From Candidatus Sumerlaeia bacterium (GTDB lineage Bacteria > Sumerlaeota > Sumerlaeia > SLMS01 > JAHLLQ01), in contig JAHCAW010000018.1 in NCBI GenBank assembly GCA_019634695.1, positions 1 to 64,000 on the forward strand: 64,000 nt of DNA, written 5' to 3'. Position numbers and translations under genes: made by a program. The notes beneath the pieces are model-generated. The model was given only the letters and a program-made list of their open reading frames with translations. It had not been told where the DNA came from and did no database searches. Shown here one piece after another: positions 17,015 through 25,321 of the stretch (positions are counted from its first letter, which is position 1; every line of letters begins with the position of its first letter).

Positions 17015-18154
17015 TCAGTCTCCCAGCGCCGTGGCGAGGTCGGCGACAAGGTCGTCCGTCTCCTCGAGTCCCACGGACAGGCGGAAGATCCAGGGCGTGA
17101 TGCCGGCGCGCAGGCGCGCGTCCTCCGGCATGCTCAGGTGCGTCATGGACCACGGCTGGCAGATGAGGCTCTCGACGCCGCCCAGGCTCTCGGCCAGGCG
17201 GAAGATGCGCAGACGCCCGACGAACGCCGACAGGTCCAGCGCATTCTCGCGCACGGCGAAGCTCACCATGCCGCCGAAGCCGGACATCTGGCGCTTTGCC
17301 AGCTCGTGGTGCGGATGGGACTCAAGCCCCGGGTAGTAGACGCGCGCGATGCGCGGGTGCCTTTCCAGAAATCGCGCCACCGCCAGTGCGTTCTTCTGGT
17401 GCCCCTCCATGCGATAGGCCAACGTCTTGATGCCCCGCAGCACGAGGAAGGAATCGAAGGCGGCCAACGGCGTGCCCAGGCAGTTCGACAGCTCCTTGAG
17501 CCGTGCGCCCAAGTCGTCGTTGTTCGTGACGATCGCGCCGCCGATCACGTCGCTGTGGCCATTGATGTACTTGGTCATCGACTCGACGACGATAGCGACG
17601 CCGAACTCGAGGGGGCGCTGGAACCACGGCGAGAGGAACGTGTTGTCGGCGATCGTGAGCAGGTTGCGCTCGCGCGCCAGCGCCACCACCGCGGCGATGT
17701 CCGTCACGTTGAGCAGGGGATTGCTCGGCGTCTCGATCCAGATGGCGCGCGTGTTGGGTCGCACGGCCGCGCGCAACTCGTCCGGATTGCCCATGTCGAT
17801 GAACGAGAACTCGTAGCCGAGCGGCCCGAAGACCAGCTCGAACAGGCGATAGGTGCCGCCGTAGATGTCCTTGCCGGCGATGATGTGGTCGCCGGGACGG
17901 AAGAGGAAGAGCACCGTCGTGATGGCGCCCATGCCGGTGGCGGTCAGCGTGGCGTGCTTGCCGCCCTCGAGCTTGGCGAGGTTCTGCTCCAGCGCCCAGC
18001 GGGTCGGGTTTCCCGAGCGTGTATAGTCGAACTGCGGCATCTCGCCCAGGCCGGCGAAGAAGTACGTCGTCGACGCGTACATCGGCGTCGTGACCGACTG
18101 GAAGGTCTTGTCGATGTAGACGCCGTTCTGGATGGCGTCGGTCTTGAAGCCCAT
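17015..18154 (-). CDS. Cys/Met-metabolism PLP enzyme (cystathionine gamma-synthase/beta-lyase type)
   Basis: A 379-residue PLP enzyme of the trans-sulfuration family. YTRSGNPTRWALEQNLAKLEGG holds the substrate and cofactor-contacting motif, IETPSNPLLNVTDI the strand before the PLP-ring contact, and SMTKYINGHSDVIGG the Schiff-base Lys (near 195). It makes or cleaves cystathionine or a related thioether in the cytosol. Sequence reading cannot separate MetB, MetC, CGL or MGL. ATG at 18154 has AAGAGGA upstream. Its stop is 3 bases from the converging hybrid kinase stop. Confidence 0.9.
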   Translation of the reverse strand: MGFKTDAIQNGVYIDKTFQSVTTPMYASTTYFFAGLGEMPQFDYTRSGNPTRWALEQNLAKLEGGKHATLTATGMGAITTVLFLFRPGDHIIAGKDIYGGTYRLFELVFGPLGYEFSFIDMGNPDELRAAVRPNTRAIWIETPSNPLLNVTDIAAVVALARERNLLTIADNTFLSPWFQRPLEFGVAIVVESMTKYINGHSDVIGGAIVTNNDDLGARLKELSNCLGTPLAAFDSFLVLRGIKTLAYRMEGHQKNALAVARFLERHPRIARVYYPGLESHPHHELAKRQMSGFGGMVSFAVRENALDLSAFVGRLRIFRLAESLGGVESLICQPWSMTHLSMPEDARLRAGITPWIFRLSVGLEETDDLVADLATALGD

Positions 18155-18268
18155 GGTGTGTGTCCTCTTGGGGGGCGATTGGGGGGCGCCCGGTTTCGGC
18201 CAGAGGGCACGTCGCCGGGGCTCCGGGCAAGCGGGGTTTGATGGTATGACCAAGAAGGCGGTCCTGTC

Positions 18269-20155
18269 TCAGGACGCCTCCTCGATGCGGGTGGCGTGGG
18301 CGCGGGCGTCGGCGACGACGGCATGGAGGGCGTCGAGGATGCGGTCCAGGTCGGTGCGCTTGTTGCGCGCCAGCCAGAGGCGCTCGTACTCGGGGATCAT
18401 GCGGTCGACGCGGCGGGCGAAGGCGCGCAGGCGTTCGACAAGCGCGCCGCGGTCCGTGCCGTCCTCCCGGTCCAGCTCGTGCGCCAGCAGCGCCTTCTCG
18501 CCCAGCAGCTCGTTCATCCGCACGGCATGGAGCAGCTCGAGGACGAACTCGAGTTCGCCGTGCTCGTGGTCGAGGTGACTTTGCAGCGTGGTTTGGGCTT
18601 CGCGCGCGGCCTCGGCCAGACGGGTGGCCCGCGCCGGATCCAGGTTGGCGAGGCGCTCGCGGTCGGCCAGCGGCACATGGAACTGCACCCAGGTGACTTC
18701 GCGGTCGGCCGCGAAGGACAAGGCGCGCAGGCCTTGCACGACATGGGCACGCGGGTCGCGCAGCGTGCGCGCGCTCCAGCGGCGGTCGAACTCCTCGCGG
18801 CCGGGGCCCGCCACGTTCCAGCCCATCGCCGCGCCCAGAGCCAGCCCGTGCATCGAGCCGGCCAGCAGGTTGTAGTGCCCGTAGTCGCCCCAGTCGGTGT
18901 TGAGCAAACCGGTGGCGCCGTGACGATGCGCCGTCTCGGCATAGCGCCGGATGTTGGTGTCGGCGTTGTCAAGCGCGTTCAGCAGGCGGCCCCAGCCACT
19001 CGTGCCCGGGCAGCCGAAGAACTCGAGCCCGGCGCGCTCGAACAGCGCGCAACTCTCGTAATCCGTCTCGGCATCATAGCCCCAGTTCAGCAGGATCGTA
19101 TCGGGTGGAATCTCGCCCACCAGGTCCGGGTAGCCCTTGATGATATCGCCCCAGAACATCATGCGCTTGCCGTGGCGTGCGCACAGGTCGCGCAGGGACT
19201 TGATGTGGTCGAGATACAGGCGTCCCTTGCCCATGCGCGCGGCGAGCTCGGCCGTCTTGCCCTTGCCCAGATCGTACGTCTCGTCGGCGCAGACGTTGAC
19301 GAACGGCGAGTCGAACAGCGGCACGAAGGTGTCGAGCATGCGCTCGACGAGCGCGCGTGCCTGCGGGCTGCCCGTGTCGATCGTCGCGCCCTTCATGCGC
19401 TCGATCCACGTCATTTGCTCCCAGGTCTTGGGCATCTCGACGTCGGCCAGGTGCCGGTACTGCGGCAGGCTGAGCACGCCGCCCATGTGGCCGAAGCACT
19501 GGAGCGACGGCACAAGGTCGATGCGTCGGTCGCGGCAGTAGGCCTGGAGCTCGATCACCTCCTCGGGGGTCAGCGCGTCGGGCCCGTGTGCGATGTCGCC
19601 GTCGAAGCGGAAGGCGAATGGGTGCTCGACGTAGAGCTGGAACATGTTCGCCTTGAGCGCCGCGAGTTCGTCGACGAGGCGCTTGTAGGTGTCGAGCTTG
19701 GCGACCTTGCCGCGCGAGATGTCGTAGTAGAATCCGCGGTGGGCGAAGTCCGGCTCGTCCTCGATGCGCTGGCAGGGAATGCCGGGCGCGCCGTGATCGG
19801 CGACGAGCTGGATCAGGGTCTGGATGCCGTAGAGCAGGCCGGCGGGGGAGTGGCCGGTAACCTCGATGCTGTCGGTGGTGACGTCGATCTCATAGCCCTG
19901 GACGCGGCATGCGTCGAGTTTCGGGTTGTCGAGGATCACGAGTCGGATCGCGCCGGGGAACTCCTCGGGCAGCAGGCCGGCGCGGTCGAACTGCGGGCGC
20001 ACCATCGCGCGCGCGATCACGACGTCGTGGAGTTTGCGGCAGGCCAGCCACTCGGGCGTCTCGAGCCCGGGCGGCAGCAGGATCCGCATGTCCTGGCGGA
20101 ACGCGAAGTGACCCGACCGCGGGGTCACGGACTTGGGTTCGGGAAGCAGGGGCAC
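18269..20155 (-). CDS. Glycoside hydrolase family 20 (beta-N-acetylhexosaminidase-like)
   Basis: A 628-residue protein. An N-terminal GH20b-like domain (about 1-135) is followed by the catalytic barrel. GFYYDISRGKVAKLDTYKRL opens it, and FVNVCADETYDLG (about 283-295) contains the Asp-Glu pair of substrate-assisted retaining catalysis. ILLNWGYDAETDYE and TDWGDYGHYN supply later active-site aromatics. No signal peptide is present, so it acts inside the cell, perhaps on imported GlcNAc glycans or peptidoglycan fragments. A helical C-terminal extension (about 480-628) is unusual. GTG at 20155 is the start. It lies 22 bases after the upstream TlpA-like gene, suggesting one transcript. Confidence 0.88.
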   Translation of the reverse strand: MPLLPEPKSVTPRSGHFAFRQDMRILLPPGLETPEWLACRKLHDVVIARAMVRPQFDRAGLLPEEFPGAIRLVILDNPKLDACRVQGYEIDVTTDSIEVTGHSPAGLLYGIQTLIQLVADHGAPGIPCQRIEDEPDFAHRGFYYDISRGKVAKLDTYKRLVDELAALKANMFQLYVEHPFAFRFDGDIAHGPDALTPEEVIELQAYCRDRRIDLVPSLQCFGHMGGVLSLPQYRHLADVEMPKTWEQMTWIERMKGATIDTGSPQARALVERMLDTFVPLFDSPFVNVCADETYDLGKGKTAELAARMGKGRLYLDHIKSLRDLCARHGKRMMFWGDIIKGYPDLVGEIPPDTILLNWGYDAETDYESCALFERAGLEFFGCPGTSGWGRLLNALDNADTNIRRYAETAHRHGATGLLNTDWGDYGHYNLLAGSMHGLALGAAMGWNVAGPGREEFDRRWSARTLRDPRAHVVQGLRALSFAADREVTWVQFHVPLADRERLANLDPARATRLAEAAREAQTTLQSHLDHEHGELEFVLELLHAVRMNELLGEKALLAHELDREDGTDRGALVERLRAFARRVDRMIPEYERLWLARNKRTDLDRILDALHAVVADARAHATRIEEAS

Positions 20156-20176
20156 GGAGGTCTCCGGACGGGGGCG

Positions 20177-21499
20177 CTACTCGGCGACGAGTTCTTCGAG
20201 GGCGATCGGGATGGCGATGCCGGGCAGGTCGGTGGCGGCGATGCGGCCGCCGCGATCGAGCAGCAGCACGCGCGGCAGGCGGGTGATGCCCAGCGCGCGG
20301 GCGGACTCGGAGACGAAGCCCTGGCTCTCGAAGATCTGCCGGTCGCGAAAGCCGACCTGCGCCTGATACTGGCGCACGGTGTCCGGCGCGCGGTCGAGGT
20401 TGAGGCCCAGCACGGTGACGCCGCGCGCACGGAAGGGCTCGAGCAGGGGCAGCAACTCCTCGACGAGTTCGCGCGACTCGGCGCTCCAGGTGGCCCAGCA
20501 GATTACCACGACGGCGGCGCCGCGGAATTGATCGACCTGCACGGCCTTGCCGTCGAGGTCCTCGACGCGGTTGAAGCGTGGGAAGAAGGAGCGCCGTTCC
20601 CGCGGGGTGAGCAGGCCGCGGCCGGTCAGCGGCTCGCTCGACGCGCCCGCCGTGTAGAGCCGGCGCAGACTCTCGAGGCGATTGAGCAGCAGGTCGGAGT
20701 CGGGTTGCTCGAGCATGCGCCGCACGACGGTGCGCGTCGCGGTGGCCTTGCCGGCCGGGTCGGCGCTGCCCGGGGCGGGAGTTCCCGGGGTGCCCGGGCC
20801 GACGCTCGCCGTGGGCGCCGCATCCGGCGCGTCGCGATGCCGCATTCCCCACAGCACCAGCGTCAGGGCGTTGTGTGTGCCGGCCGGCGACTGGCGGTCG
20901 ATCTCGCCCGTGCCCATCAGAACCAGCAGTCCACGGCCCCAGCGCTTCGAGACGCAGATCGGGTGGGCGCCTTGCGCCGTGCGATAGTGCACCTGCCAGT
21001 CGCTGCCTTCGAGCTTGATGGGTCGCGCGCCCTGTTCGCACAGCCACACGTTGCCGCCCAGCGGTCCCTGCAGCGCCCGTTCGGGCAGGATCTCGCCGGC
21101 GACCAATCGATCCTCGAACGTGAAACCGAAGCGCCGTCCCAGATAGTTGAGGTTCGCCACCGTCTCGCGGTTGGCATTCGCCGGCGCGAACAGGAAGACG
21201 ACGCTGCCTTGCGAGGCGGCGCTGTCGAAGGCCTCCAGGTCGTCGCGGAACATCTCGCTGCCGGCCGGAAAGCGGTCGATGTAGAGCACTTCGGAACTGC
21301 GCACGCGAACGCGGTTGGCGGGGAACAACTCGATCTGGAAGCGCAACCGGGTGTCGCCGACGCGCACGTCGCGCGGGGGCTGAGAGTCGGCCGAGTCATA
21401 GAAGCCCAGCAGCACCGGCACGGGGGCTTCTTGGCCGTGCGCACCGGCGACGACCGACAGCAGCAGTGCGATCAGCAGGGCAAGGCGTCCGGGCATCAT
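20177..21499 (-). CDS. Exported protein with a C-terminal thioredoxin-like (TlpA/AhpC) domain lacking cysteines
   Basis: A 440-residue protein with a signal peptide (residues 1-22, ending AHGQ). Residues about 25-235 contain a GATase-like or hypothetical beta-alpha module (ending VLMGTGEIDR). A Pro/Gly-rich linker and helical segment lead to a TlpA-type fold from about 310, with VVVICWATWSAESRELVEEL at 329-348 and ITRLPRVLLLDRGGRI near 410. The site that should read WCxxC is WATWSAES, so no redox-active disulfide can form; the cis-Pro (RLP) is kept. A structural or binding role in the periplasm is more likely than a thiol-redox role. Downstream GH20 follows closely. Confidence 0.82.
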   Translation of the reverse strand: MMPGRLALLIALLLSVVAGAHGQEAPVPVLLGFYDSADSQPPRDVRVGDTRLRFQIELFPANRVRVRSSEVLYIDRFPAGSEMFRDDLEAFDSAASQGSVVFLFAPANANRETVANLNYLGRRFGFTFEDRLVAGEILPERALQGPLGGNVWLCEQGARPIKLEGSDWQVHYRTAQGAHPICVSKRWGRGLLVLMGTGEIDRQSPAGTHNALTLVLWGMRHRDAPDAAPTASVGPGTPGTPAPGSADPAGKATATRTVVRRMLEQPDSDLLLNRLESLRRLYTAGASSEPLTGRGLLTPRERRSFFPRFNRVEDLDGKAVQVDQFRGAAVVVICWATWSAESRELVEELLPLLEPFRARGVTVLGLNLDRAPDTVRQYQAQVGFRDRQIFESQGFVSESARALGITRLPRVLLLDRGGRIAATDLPGIAIPIALEELVAE

Positions 21500-21542
21500 G
21501 GCGGGAATCCGTCACGGGTCGCACCGCGGGGCGCGGGGGGAC

Positions 21543-22688
21543 TCAGCTTCCCTTCAGAAGCCATAGGCCGATCAGGATACCAATGCTGAGCATGGCGACG
21601 CCAACGAGGCCGGCGATCACAATGATCGTCTTGATCGAGGGCCCCGCGGCGGCGGGCGGCGGCTGAGCGGGGGCAACCGGCGACGGAGTCGCCGCAGCGG
21701 CGGCCGGCGCGGCGGCGGCTGCGGGTGTCGGAGCCGGGGCGGCTGCCTTGGCCGGCTCGGGCGCCCAGCCTTCGGGCATCTTCTTGTCGTTGAGCCACCG
21801 ATCCAGCAGATCCGCCACCACGCCCGCATCGCCGATGCGGTCGTCCGGGTGCTTGGCCAGCATGCCCAGCACGATGCGCTCGATGACCTCGGGGATCTCG
21901 GGGACGTGCTCGCGCAGCGGCTTGGCCTCGCGCTGGACGATGTTGCGCATCGTCTTCAGGTCGTCGGGTCCGATGAAGGGGTGTTCGCCGGTCAGCATTT
22001 CGTAATAGACGGTGCCGAGCGAGAAGACGTCGGAGCGTCCGTCGGGCTGAACCTTGAACTGGTCGGTGATCTGCTCGGGCGCCATGTAGGCCGGTGTGCC
22101 GACGGCGAAGCCGCTGGCGGTCAGCGTTTCGTCCTTCTGGCCCTTGGCTAGCCCGAAGTCGGTCAGCACCACACGTTCGGTGGCGCGCTCGATCAGGATG
22201 TTTCCGGGCTTGATGTCACGGTGCAGGATGCCCTTGCCGTGCGTGTAGTGCAGGGCGCCGGCGACGCACTGGACGATGCGGGACGCCTCGCGCGGATCCC
22301 ACTTCTTGCCGCGGCGCCGCTCGCTCTCCAGATCGTAGCCGTCGATGTACTCGAGGGCCAGGAACTGGATCGGTCCGTCGTCGGCGAATTCGTAGAGTGT
22401 GGCGATGTGCGGATGGCGAATCTGGGCGAACGTGCGGGCTTCGCGCTCGAAGCGCGCCAGACTGTTGTCCCGCGCGGCGCGGTCCGGCGCCAAGGTCTTG
22501 AGAGCCACCTTGCGGCCGAGCTTGGTGTCGCGCGCCAGATAGACGACGCCCATGCCGCCGCGGCCCAACTCGCCCAGCAGCTCATAGTTCCGCTGGGCAA
22601 AGACGGCAGCCAGACGTTCCGACGCCGACGAGCCCGAGTGCTTGGCAACCACCGGGGACTTCTTGGGGCCTTGGGGAGGTACGGTCAT
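21543..22688 (-). CDS. Membrane-anchored Ser/Thr protein kinase (PknB type)
   Basis: A 381-residue Hanks-type kinase. The glycine loop is LGRGGMGVVYLA (41-52), the catalytic Lys is in KVALKTL, HRDIKPGNIL (near 155) is the catalytic loop, TDFGLAKG the metal motif, and GTPAYMAPEQ the P+1 region. A long Ala/Pro linker leads to one membrane span in the last 30 residues (IIVIAGLVGVAMLSIGILIG), with only a few residues outside and no sensor domain. The kinase therefore faces the cytosol, tethered by a C-terminal anchor. ATG at 22688 follows a GAGGCGA-like site. Upstream DNA (22775-22808) can fold into a hairpin. Confidence 0.93.
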   Translation of the reverse strand: MTVPPQGPKKSPVVAKHSGSSASERLAAVFAQRNYELLGELGRGGMGVVYLARDTKLGRKVALKTLAPDRAARDNSLARFEREARTFAQIRHPHIATLYEFADDGPIQFLALEYIDGYDLESERRRGKKWDPREASRIVQCVAGALHYTHGKGILHRDIKPGNILIERATERVVLTDFGLAKGQKDETLTASGFAVGTPAYMAPEQITDQFKVQPDGRSDVFSLGTVYYEMLTGEHPFIGPDDLKTMRNIVQREAKPLREHVPEIPEVIERIVLGMLAKHPDDRIGDAGVVADLLDRWLNDKKMPEGWAPEPAKAAAPAPTPAAAAAPAAAAATPSPVAPAQPPPAAAGPSIKTIIVIAGLVGVAMLSIGILIGLWLLKGS

Positions 22689-22774
22689 GGAATCGCCTCG
22701 GTTGCCGAAACCGGTCCGGTATGGGTGAAAACCCGACTTCCAAAGTGACTTAGGCCCGGTGGGCCTCCCGGGAG

Positions 22775-22808
22775 CCAGCAAAATAAGCACCGATGCATCG
22801 GTTGCTGG
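22775..22808. repeat. Inverted repeat in the leader of the kinase gene
   Basis: CCAGCAA (22775-22781) pairs with TTGCTGG (22802-22808), enclosing the palindrome CCGATGCATCGG (22790-22801). It lies 87 bases upstream of the kinase start. It could be an operator or an RNA hairpin. No T-tract follows on either strand. Confidence 0.5.
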
Positions 22809-22915
22809 ACCCGCTCGGGGCGGGGCCTCGGCCAGCAACCGCATACTCGACACCGGCCACCAAGTTCCCGGGGGTTGTGGTAAAGCGTCAAGCCTAACGC
22901 TGCCGGCATGCAGCT

Positions 22916-23269
22916 CTAGTCGTCGGACCCCGGTCGGCGGCGCAGGCCCTTGATTTCGGAATGGTGCTTCTTCTCGCGCAGGCGCTTGCGATGGGCGCGC
23001 GACGGCGTGCCGGTCGCGATGCGTACCTTGCGCTTGCGCCCCATCCGCAGCAGCCGCTCGCGGAGCCGCTCCAGCGCGGTCACCTTGTTGCGCAGCTGGC
23101 TGCGCTCGTCCTGACAGGTCGTCGTGATGCCCGTCGGCCGGTGGACCAGTCGGACCGCGGTTTCGCGCCGGTTGACGTTCTGCCCGCCCGGCCCGCTGGA
23201 CCGGAAGGTCTCGACGTCGCACTCGGCCAGCAACTCCTCGTCGGTGGCGGGCAGGCGATAGGCGGTCAT
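22916..23269 (-). CDS. Peptide chain release factor-like protein (ArfB/YaeJ type)
   Basis: A 117-residue protein consisting of the catalytic domain of class I release factors without the codon-recognition domains. [20 protein letters not shown] contains the GGQ motif (28-30) that hydrolyses peptidyl-tRNA in the ribosome. A basic tail ([34 protein letters not shown]) could enter the mRNA channel as in ArfB. It most likely rescues stalled ribosomes, though related short GGQ proteins have other ribosomal roles. ATG at 23269. It follows the GDSL gene by 24 bases on the same strand. Confidence 0.88.
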   Translation of the reverse strand: MTAYRLPATDEELLAECDVETFRSSGPGGQNVNRRETAVRLVHRPTGITTTCQDERSQLRNKVTALERLRERLLRMGRKRKVRIATGTPSRAHRKRLREKKHHSEIKGLRRRPGSDD

Positions 23270-23293
23270 GCGACGGGTCTCCTCCGCGGCGGG

Positions 23294-23938
23294 TCAGCGT
23301 TGCACGAACTCGCCGGCTTCGCGCATCAGGCGTTCGACAAACACCTCATAGCCGGCGGCGTTGGGGTGCAAGGGGTCGTGCATCAGGCTGGGGCGGCCCA
23401 GGATGCCCTTGAAGAAGTTCGGGATGTAGACGCAGCCGGTTTGGCGGGCCAGCTCGCGGTAGTGCGGCCCCTGGTCGCCGCGCAGCACCATGCCGTCGCC
23501 CTCGACGCCGATCAGGATCACGAGCGCGCCCGCGCCGTGCAGGCGCTCGACGATCTGGCGCAGGTTGCCGATCGTCTGCTCGATGGGCCACTGCCGGCGC
23601 AGGTCGTTGCCGCCCAGGCACACGAGCACCACGCGCGGGTTGTGCCGCAGGACATCGGAGTCCAGCCGGGCCAGCGCGTCGGCCGTCGTGTTGCCGTTGA
23701 TGCCGGCGTTGATCACCGGCCGGCCGAGCCGCGCGGAGAGCTTCGCCGGATAGCTCTCATGGGCCGCCAAACCGTAGCCCTGCGTCAGGCTGTCACCCAG
23801 CGCCACGATGGTCGTCCCGGTCGGATAGGCGTTCGTGATCGGCCACGACGGGCCCCGGCCGCGGCGCAGCATCGGGGCCAGCAATGCCGCCCCCACCGCC
23901 AGCATCAGCAACCCGATCAGCAGTCGTCGACGACTCAC
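23294..23938 (-). CDS. GDSL/SGNH-family esterase, membrane-anchored or exported
   Basis: A 214-residue SGNH hydrolase like TesA. IVALGDSLTQGYG (Ser50 nucleophile) is block I, NAGINGNT block II (oxyanion Gly), LGGNDLRR block III (Asn), and HDPLHPNAAGYE block V with the catalytic Asp and His. An N-terminal hydrophobic stretch (LLIGLLMLAVGAALLAPML, 6-24) is a signal peptide or anchor, so it acts outside the cytosol on an ester such as a lysophospholipid or acylated glycan. GTG at 23938 has AAGGAGAG seven bases upstream. Confidence 0.92.
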   Translation of the reverse strand: MSRRRLLIGLLMLAVGAALLAPMLRRGRGPSWPITNAYPTGTTIVALGDSLTQGYGLAAHESYPAKLSARLGRPVINAGINGNTTADALARLDSDVLRHNPRVVLVCLGGNDLRRQWPIEQTIGNLRQIVERLHGAGALVILIGVEGDGMVLRGDQGPHYRELARQTGCVYIPNFFKGILGRPSLMHDPLHPNAAGYEVFVERLMREAGEFVQR

Positions 23939-24340
23939 AACACTCTCCTTGGCCGGAAACGCGGCGCCTGCAGACGATTGGATTCGGGGCCACGGGTGGT
24001 GGGGGAAGTCCAAATGGGGGCCGGATCGAGGGGCAATCGTCGGGGAAATTTTTCGTGGATTTGTGAGAATCCCTTTGTTCGCGATTTGCCGATTGACTCC
24101 GGGGGGAGCGTTCTCCCAAGCAAATATCAAACTCAGGCGGTAGATCTGTAATCCAGCGCCTTTCGGCCCCCGGCCCCCCGTATATCCGGACCCTGCATGC
24201 CCTAATTGTAAGGTGGTCCCGGAACGGTTTGGGCAGTGGCAGGTCCTCCAGATGGAGGTGGGTCCGGAGTCGAGGTTCTGGAAGACGCGCCCCTGGGTGC
24301 GGCCGATTGGCCGGTACAGTTCCATTCAGGGAGTCGTATC
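23939..24340. other. Divergent intergenic region upstream of the GDSL and cold-shock genes
   Basis: About 400 bases without a gene. The part 24040-24130 is less GC-rich (aatttttcgtggatttgtgag) and contains TTGACT (about 24094) followed by a GGGGGAGCGTTCTCCC hairpin. Promoters for both flanking genes are expected, and a long leader before the cold-shock gene would be normal. No convincing -10 was found. Confidence 0.3.
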
Positions 24341-24550
24341 GTGGCACTTACAGGTACCGTCAAGTGGTTCAACTCGGAAAAGGGCTACGGCTTCATCGCG
24401 CCCGATGGGGGCGGGAAGGATCATTTCGTGCACTTCTCAGCCATCGAGGCCGAGGGGCATCGTAGTCTGAACGAGGGCCAGCGCGTGTCGTTCGAGTCGG
24501 TTCCGGGACCCAAGGGAGCGAAGGCCGACAAGGTCGTGGCGCTCGACTGA
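24341..24550 (+). CDS. Cold-shock protein (CspA family)
   Basis: A 69-residue OB-fold RNA chaperone. [15 protein letters not shown] is RNP1 and DHFVHFSAI is RNP2, the two nucleic-acid-binding strands. Next comes [23 protein letters not shown]. It binds single-stranded RNA and keeps it unfolded. The start is GTG at 24341 with GGGAG eight bases upstream. It stands alone and ends at a bidirectional terminator shared with hisI. Confidence 0.96.
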   Translation: MALTGTVKWFNSEKGYGFIAPDGGGKDHFVHFSAIEAEGHRSLNEGQRVSFESVPGPKGAKADKVVALD

Positions 24551-24583
24551 GCCCCGACCGGCCTTCCGGATCGCGCACAACCA

Positions 24584-24618
24584 AGCGGGCGTCGGACCCT
24601 TCCCGGCGCCCGCTTTCA
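24584..24618. terminator. Bidirectional terminator between the cold-shock gene and hisI
   Basis: A 12-bp stem AGCGGGCGTCGG (24584-24595) / CCGGCGCCCGCT (24603-24614), with one G-T pair, is followed by TTTCACGT on the + strand. It lies 33 bases after the cold-shock stop and 12 bases beyond the hisI stop. Confidence 0.7.
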
Positions 24619-24625
24619 CGTCCAA

Positions 24626-25048
24626 TCAGCTCTTGCCGTACTTCGCCTTCATCTCCTCGGCGCTGAACAGCGGCTCGCCTTCGGGCGACCATGTGTCCGC
24701 CCCGTCGCGGTGCCGATAGAAGCACGAGCGGAAGCCCGTGTGGCAGGCCGCGCCCTCCTGCTCCACCTTGATCAGCACGCAGTCCGCGTCGCAGTCGATG
24801 CGGATGTCGAGCACGCGCTGCGTGTGGCCGCTCGACTCGCCCTTGAGCCAGAGCTTGCCGCGCGAGCGCGAGAAGTAGCAGGCCAGCCGGCGCTCCAGCG
24901 TGATCGCCATACTCTCGGCGTTCATGAACGCGAACATCAGCACCTCGCCCGTGTGCGCGTCCTGGCAGATGCACGGGATCAGCCCATGCGCGTCGAAGCG
25001 CACCTGGCTGACGAGGGCCTGGATTTCGGGGGCGACGGGCTCGGACAT
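24626..25048 (-). CDS. hisI: Phosphoribosyl-AMP cyclohydrolase
   Basis: A 140-residue monofunctional HisI, opening the purine ring of phosphoribosyl-AMP in histidine synthesis. All metal sites are visible. Asp85, Asp87 and Asp89 (in IDCDADC) bind Mg, and Cys86, Cys102 (GAACHTG) and Cys109 (FRSC) bind Zn. [15 protein letters not shown] is the substrate loop. No HisE domain is fused. ATG at 25048 follows a clear GAGAGGTG site. No other his gene lies in the window. It converges on the cold-shock gene. Confidence 0.97.
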   Translation of the reverse strand: MSEPVAPEIQALVSQVRFDAHGLIPCICQDAHTGEVLMFAFMNAESMAITLERRLACYFSRSRGKLWLKGESSGHTQRVLDIRIDCDADCVLIKVEQEGAACHTGFRSCFYRHRDGADTWSPEGEPLFSAEEMKAKYGKS

Positions 25049-25321
25049 CGGTTCACCTCTCGGGCAGCGTTGGGCCGGAACCCTTCGGCCCCGCCCCCGG
25101 CCGCGCAACCCGAAACGACACGCGCCCCGCGGCGGGATCGGACGGGGCAGTTGGAGGGAATCGTCCGACACGTCCGACCCGTCCGCCCCGTCCGACTTGT
25201 CTGACTCCCGATGACCGCCGCCCCACCCGGCCCCGGCCCACTGCCGATTGACCGGCCGCGGGGTCCCGGACTAGGCTCCTTTCCACGCGCGGCACGCGCC
25301 ACTTCAAGCCCCCCGGTGCCC

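Noticed and set aside
18296-21589. A 1097-residue rightward open frame
   Set aside because: It is antisense to the GH20 and TlpA-like genes, both with clear motifs. It is rich in Arg, Ala, Gly and Val with no recognisable domain.
25049-25321. FMN riboswitch before ribBA
   Set aside because: The conserved RFN boxes were not found in the 270 bases upstream of the start.
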